Source of the DNA: Rhizobium sp. | GTDB taxonomy: Bacteria > Pseudomonadota > Alphaproteobacteria > Rhizobiales > Rhizobiaceae | Assembly (NCBI GenBank): GCA_002796995.1 | Contig: PEKW01000001.1 | Span: 1-64,000, forward strand | Direction of reading: 5' to 3' | DNA: 64,000 nt | Part shown: positions 62,568 to 64,000 of the stretch, one piece after another | Layout: each line of letters starts with the position of its first letter | How positions within the stretch are numbered: the first letter of the stretch is position 1 | Program-made: the position numbers and the translations under genes | Notes under the pieces: model-generated | What the model was told of the DNA's origin: nothing | The model's input: only the letters and a program-made list of their open reading frames with translations | Databases searched by the model: none

Positions 62568-64000
62568 TCAGCCGTTGGTGGCCAGCATGGAAACCTTGCG
62601 GCCCATCTTCTCGCCTTCCTTGTCGAGCAGGCGGGTGGGGTAGTCGCCGGTGAAATAGTGGTCGGTGAACTGCGGTGCGGCATCGTCGCGCGGCTTGCCG
62701 CCGACGGCGCGGTAGAGCCCGTCGATCGACAGGAAGGCGAGCGAATCGGCGCCGATATACTTCGCCATCGCCTCCGGTCCGGCATACTGGTTGGCCAGCA
62801 GCTTGTCGGCGTCCGGCGTGTCGATGCCGTAGAAGTCGGGATGGAAGATCATCGGCGAGGCGACGCGGATATGCACTTCCTTGGCGCCGGCATCGCGGAT
62901 CATCTGCACGATCTTCAGCGAGGTCGTGCCGCGCACGATCGAATCGTCGACCAGCACGACGCGCTTGCCCTCGATCATCGCCCGGTTGGCGGAATGCTTG
63001 AGCTTGACGCCGAAGGCGCGGATCTGCTGCGTCGGCTCGATGAAGGTCCGGCCGACATAATGGTTGCGGATGATGCCGTATTCGAAGGGAATGCCGCTCG
63101 CCTGGGCATAGCCGAGCGCGGCCGGCGTGCCGCCGTCGGGCACCGGCACCACCACGTCGCCGTCGCACGGGGCTTCGTTCGCCAGGTTGAGACCCATGGC
63201 CTTGCGCGTCTGGTAGACGTTACGGCCGCCGACCACGGAATCGGGACGGGCGAAATAGACATATTCGAACAGGCACAGCCGTTCCGGCTGCGGCTTGGCC
63301 GGCTTGCGGGCGTCGATGGTGATCGAACCGTCCGGCTGGATCTCGCAGATGATGACTTCGCCGTTCTCCACGTCGCGGACGAACTTGGCGCCGATGATGT
63401 CGAGCGCGCAGGTTTCCGAGCAGAAGATCGGCTTGCCGTCCAGCTCGCCCATGACGAGCGGGCGGATGCCGATCGGGTCGCGGGCGGCGATGAGCTTGGT
63501 GCGGGTCATCGCCAGCATCGAATAGCCGCCTTCCATCTGCCGGATGGCGTCGATGAAGCGGTCGGCCGTCGACGAATGGCGCGAGCGGGCGATCAGGTGC
63601 AGCACGACTTCGGTGTCCGAGGTCGACTGACAGATGGCGCCGGTGGCGATGATCTGGCGGCGAAGGGTGAGGCCGTTGGTGAAGTTGCCGTTGTGAGCAA
63701 TGGCAATGCCGCCTTCTTCCAGCTCGGCAAACAGCGGCTGCACGTTGCGCAACGCCACTTCGCCGGTGGTCGAGTAGCGGGTGTGGCCGATCGCTGCCGA
63801 ACCCGGCAGCTTCGCCAGCGTCGCCGGATTGGTGTAGTGGTCGCCGACCAGGCCCATGTGCTTTTCGGTGTGGAACTGTCGCCCGTCGAAGGAGACGATA
63901 CCCGCCGCTTCCTGGCCGCGATGCTGTAGGGCATGCAGGCCGAGCGCGGTCAGGGTTGCCGCGTCGGTGTGGCCCAGAATGCCGAACACCCCGCATTCCT
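62568..64000 (-). CDS. purF: Amidophosphoribosyltransferase, N terminus cut by window edge
   Basis: PurF makes 5-phosphoribosylamine from PRPP and glutamine, the first step of purine synthesis. The frame reaches the window end with codons for Glu-Cys-Gly-Val-Phe; the Cys (63993-63995) is the glutaminase nucleophile left after propeptide removal, so only the leader is missing. GHTRYSTTG and AHNGNF are glutaminase motifs, and VVLVDDSIVRGTTS is the PRPP-binding loop. About 477 residues are visible, a near-complete Bacillus-type enzyme. Confidence 0.97.
   Translation of the reverse strand, partial: ECGVFGILGHTDAATLTALGLHALQHRGQEAAGIVSFDGRQFHTEKHMGLVGDHYTNPATLAKLPGSAAIGHTRYSTTGEVALRNVQPLFAELEEGGIAIAHNGNFTNGLTLRRQIIATGAICQSTSDTEVVLHLIARSRHSSTADRFIDAIRQMEGGYSMLAMTRTKLIAARDPIGIRPLVMGELDGKPIFCSETCALDIIGAKFVRDVENGEVIICEIQPDGSITIDARKPAKPQPERLCLFEYVYFARPDSVVGGRNVYQTRKAMGLNLANEAPCDGDVVVPVPDGGTPAALGYAQASGIPFEYGIIRNHYVGRTFIEPTQQIRAFGVKLKHSANRAMIEGKRVVLVDDSIVRGTTSLKIVQMIRDAGAKEVHIRVASPMIFHPDFYGIDTPDADKLLANQYAGPEAMAKYIGADSLAFLSIDGLYRAVGGKPRDDAAPQFTDHYFTGDYPTRLLDKEGEKMGRKVSMLATNG

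Noticed and set aside
61923..63929. A 668-codon plus-strand open frame
   Set aside because: Antisense to the SDR and purF genes; composition is typical of a GC-rich shadow frame.

Overview
The window is a GC-rich stretch of an alphaproteobacterial chromosome, almost certainly from the Rhizobiaceae (Rhizobium/Agrobacterium/Ensifer relatives). The evidence is an Omp2b-type porin, the order dapA-smpB ... rpoZ-rel ... acpS-lepB-rnc-era-recO, a nadABC operon, a psd-pssA pair, a single bifunctional Rel, and several small proteins typical of Rhizobiales. The genus cannot be fixed from the sequence alone. I saw no tRNA, rRNA, CRISPR array, insertion sequence or prophage. Two genes are cut by the window edges: the porin at the left and purF at the right.

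Layout. 1-4.5 kb: the 3' part of a porin with a clear terminator, an alpha/beta hydrolase, a short secreted PEBP-like protein and a periplasmic soluble lytic transglycosylase. 4.7-18.9 kb: the housekeeping block dapA, smpB, a DUF3830 gene, a globin-coupled chemoreceptor, a NYN-domain protein, rpoZ, rel, acpS, lepB, rnc, era, an AbrB-type permease and recO. It links lysine synthesis, trans-translation, the stringent response, fatty-acid carrier maturation, protein export and RNA/ribosome maturation. 18.8-23.3 kb: small genes, an MFS permease, a flagellin gene far from any other flagellar gene with a diverged 50-codon mini-flagellin remnant just upstream, and a MOSC protein. 23.3-37.7 kb: an HD hydrolase, a giant DUF2339 membrane protein, nadABC behind a palindromic operator, an EF-hand protein, an MscS channel, an overlapping cluster ending in a NadQ/NrtR-like NAD regulator, then small envelope proteins and a Nudix hydrolase.

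37.9-50 kb: an SRAP (HMCES/YedK) protein, pssA-psd, two-domain diguanylate cyclase, an Atm1-type ABC exporter, a LysM envelope protein with an unusual duplicated architecture, a LOG-family protein, a cupin, rarD and a PCMT-like methyltransferase. 50-59 kb: a LysR/MFS/aldo-keto reductase module, cimA, an AT-richer PD-(D/E)XK nuclease-like gene wedged between pip and cimA, pip, three tandem GFA-family proteins with a shared C-terminal motif, and cysS. 59-64 kb: a second diguanylate cyclase, a GH25 lysozyme, an SDR and the N-terminal-complete catalytic part of purF.

Most of the window is ordinary core chromosome. The points that stand out are the mini-flagellin remnant (22112-22264), the acquired nuclease-like gene (54253-54690), the mirrored repeat architecture of the LysM protein (44121-46196), the GFA triplet (55650-57222), and the pairing of a nadABC palindrome with a candidate NadQ regulator a few kilobases away. 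No complete novel multi-gene defence or biosynthetic system could be demonstrated.
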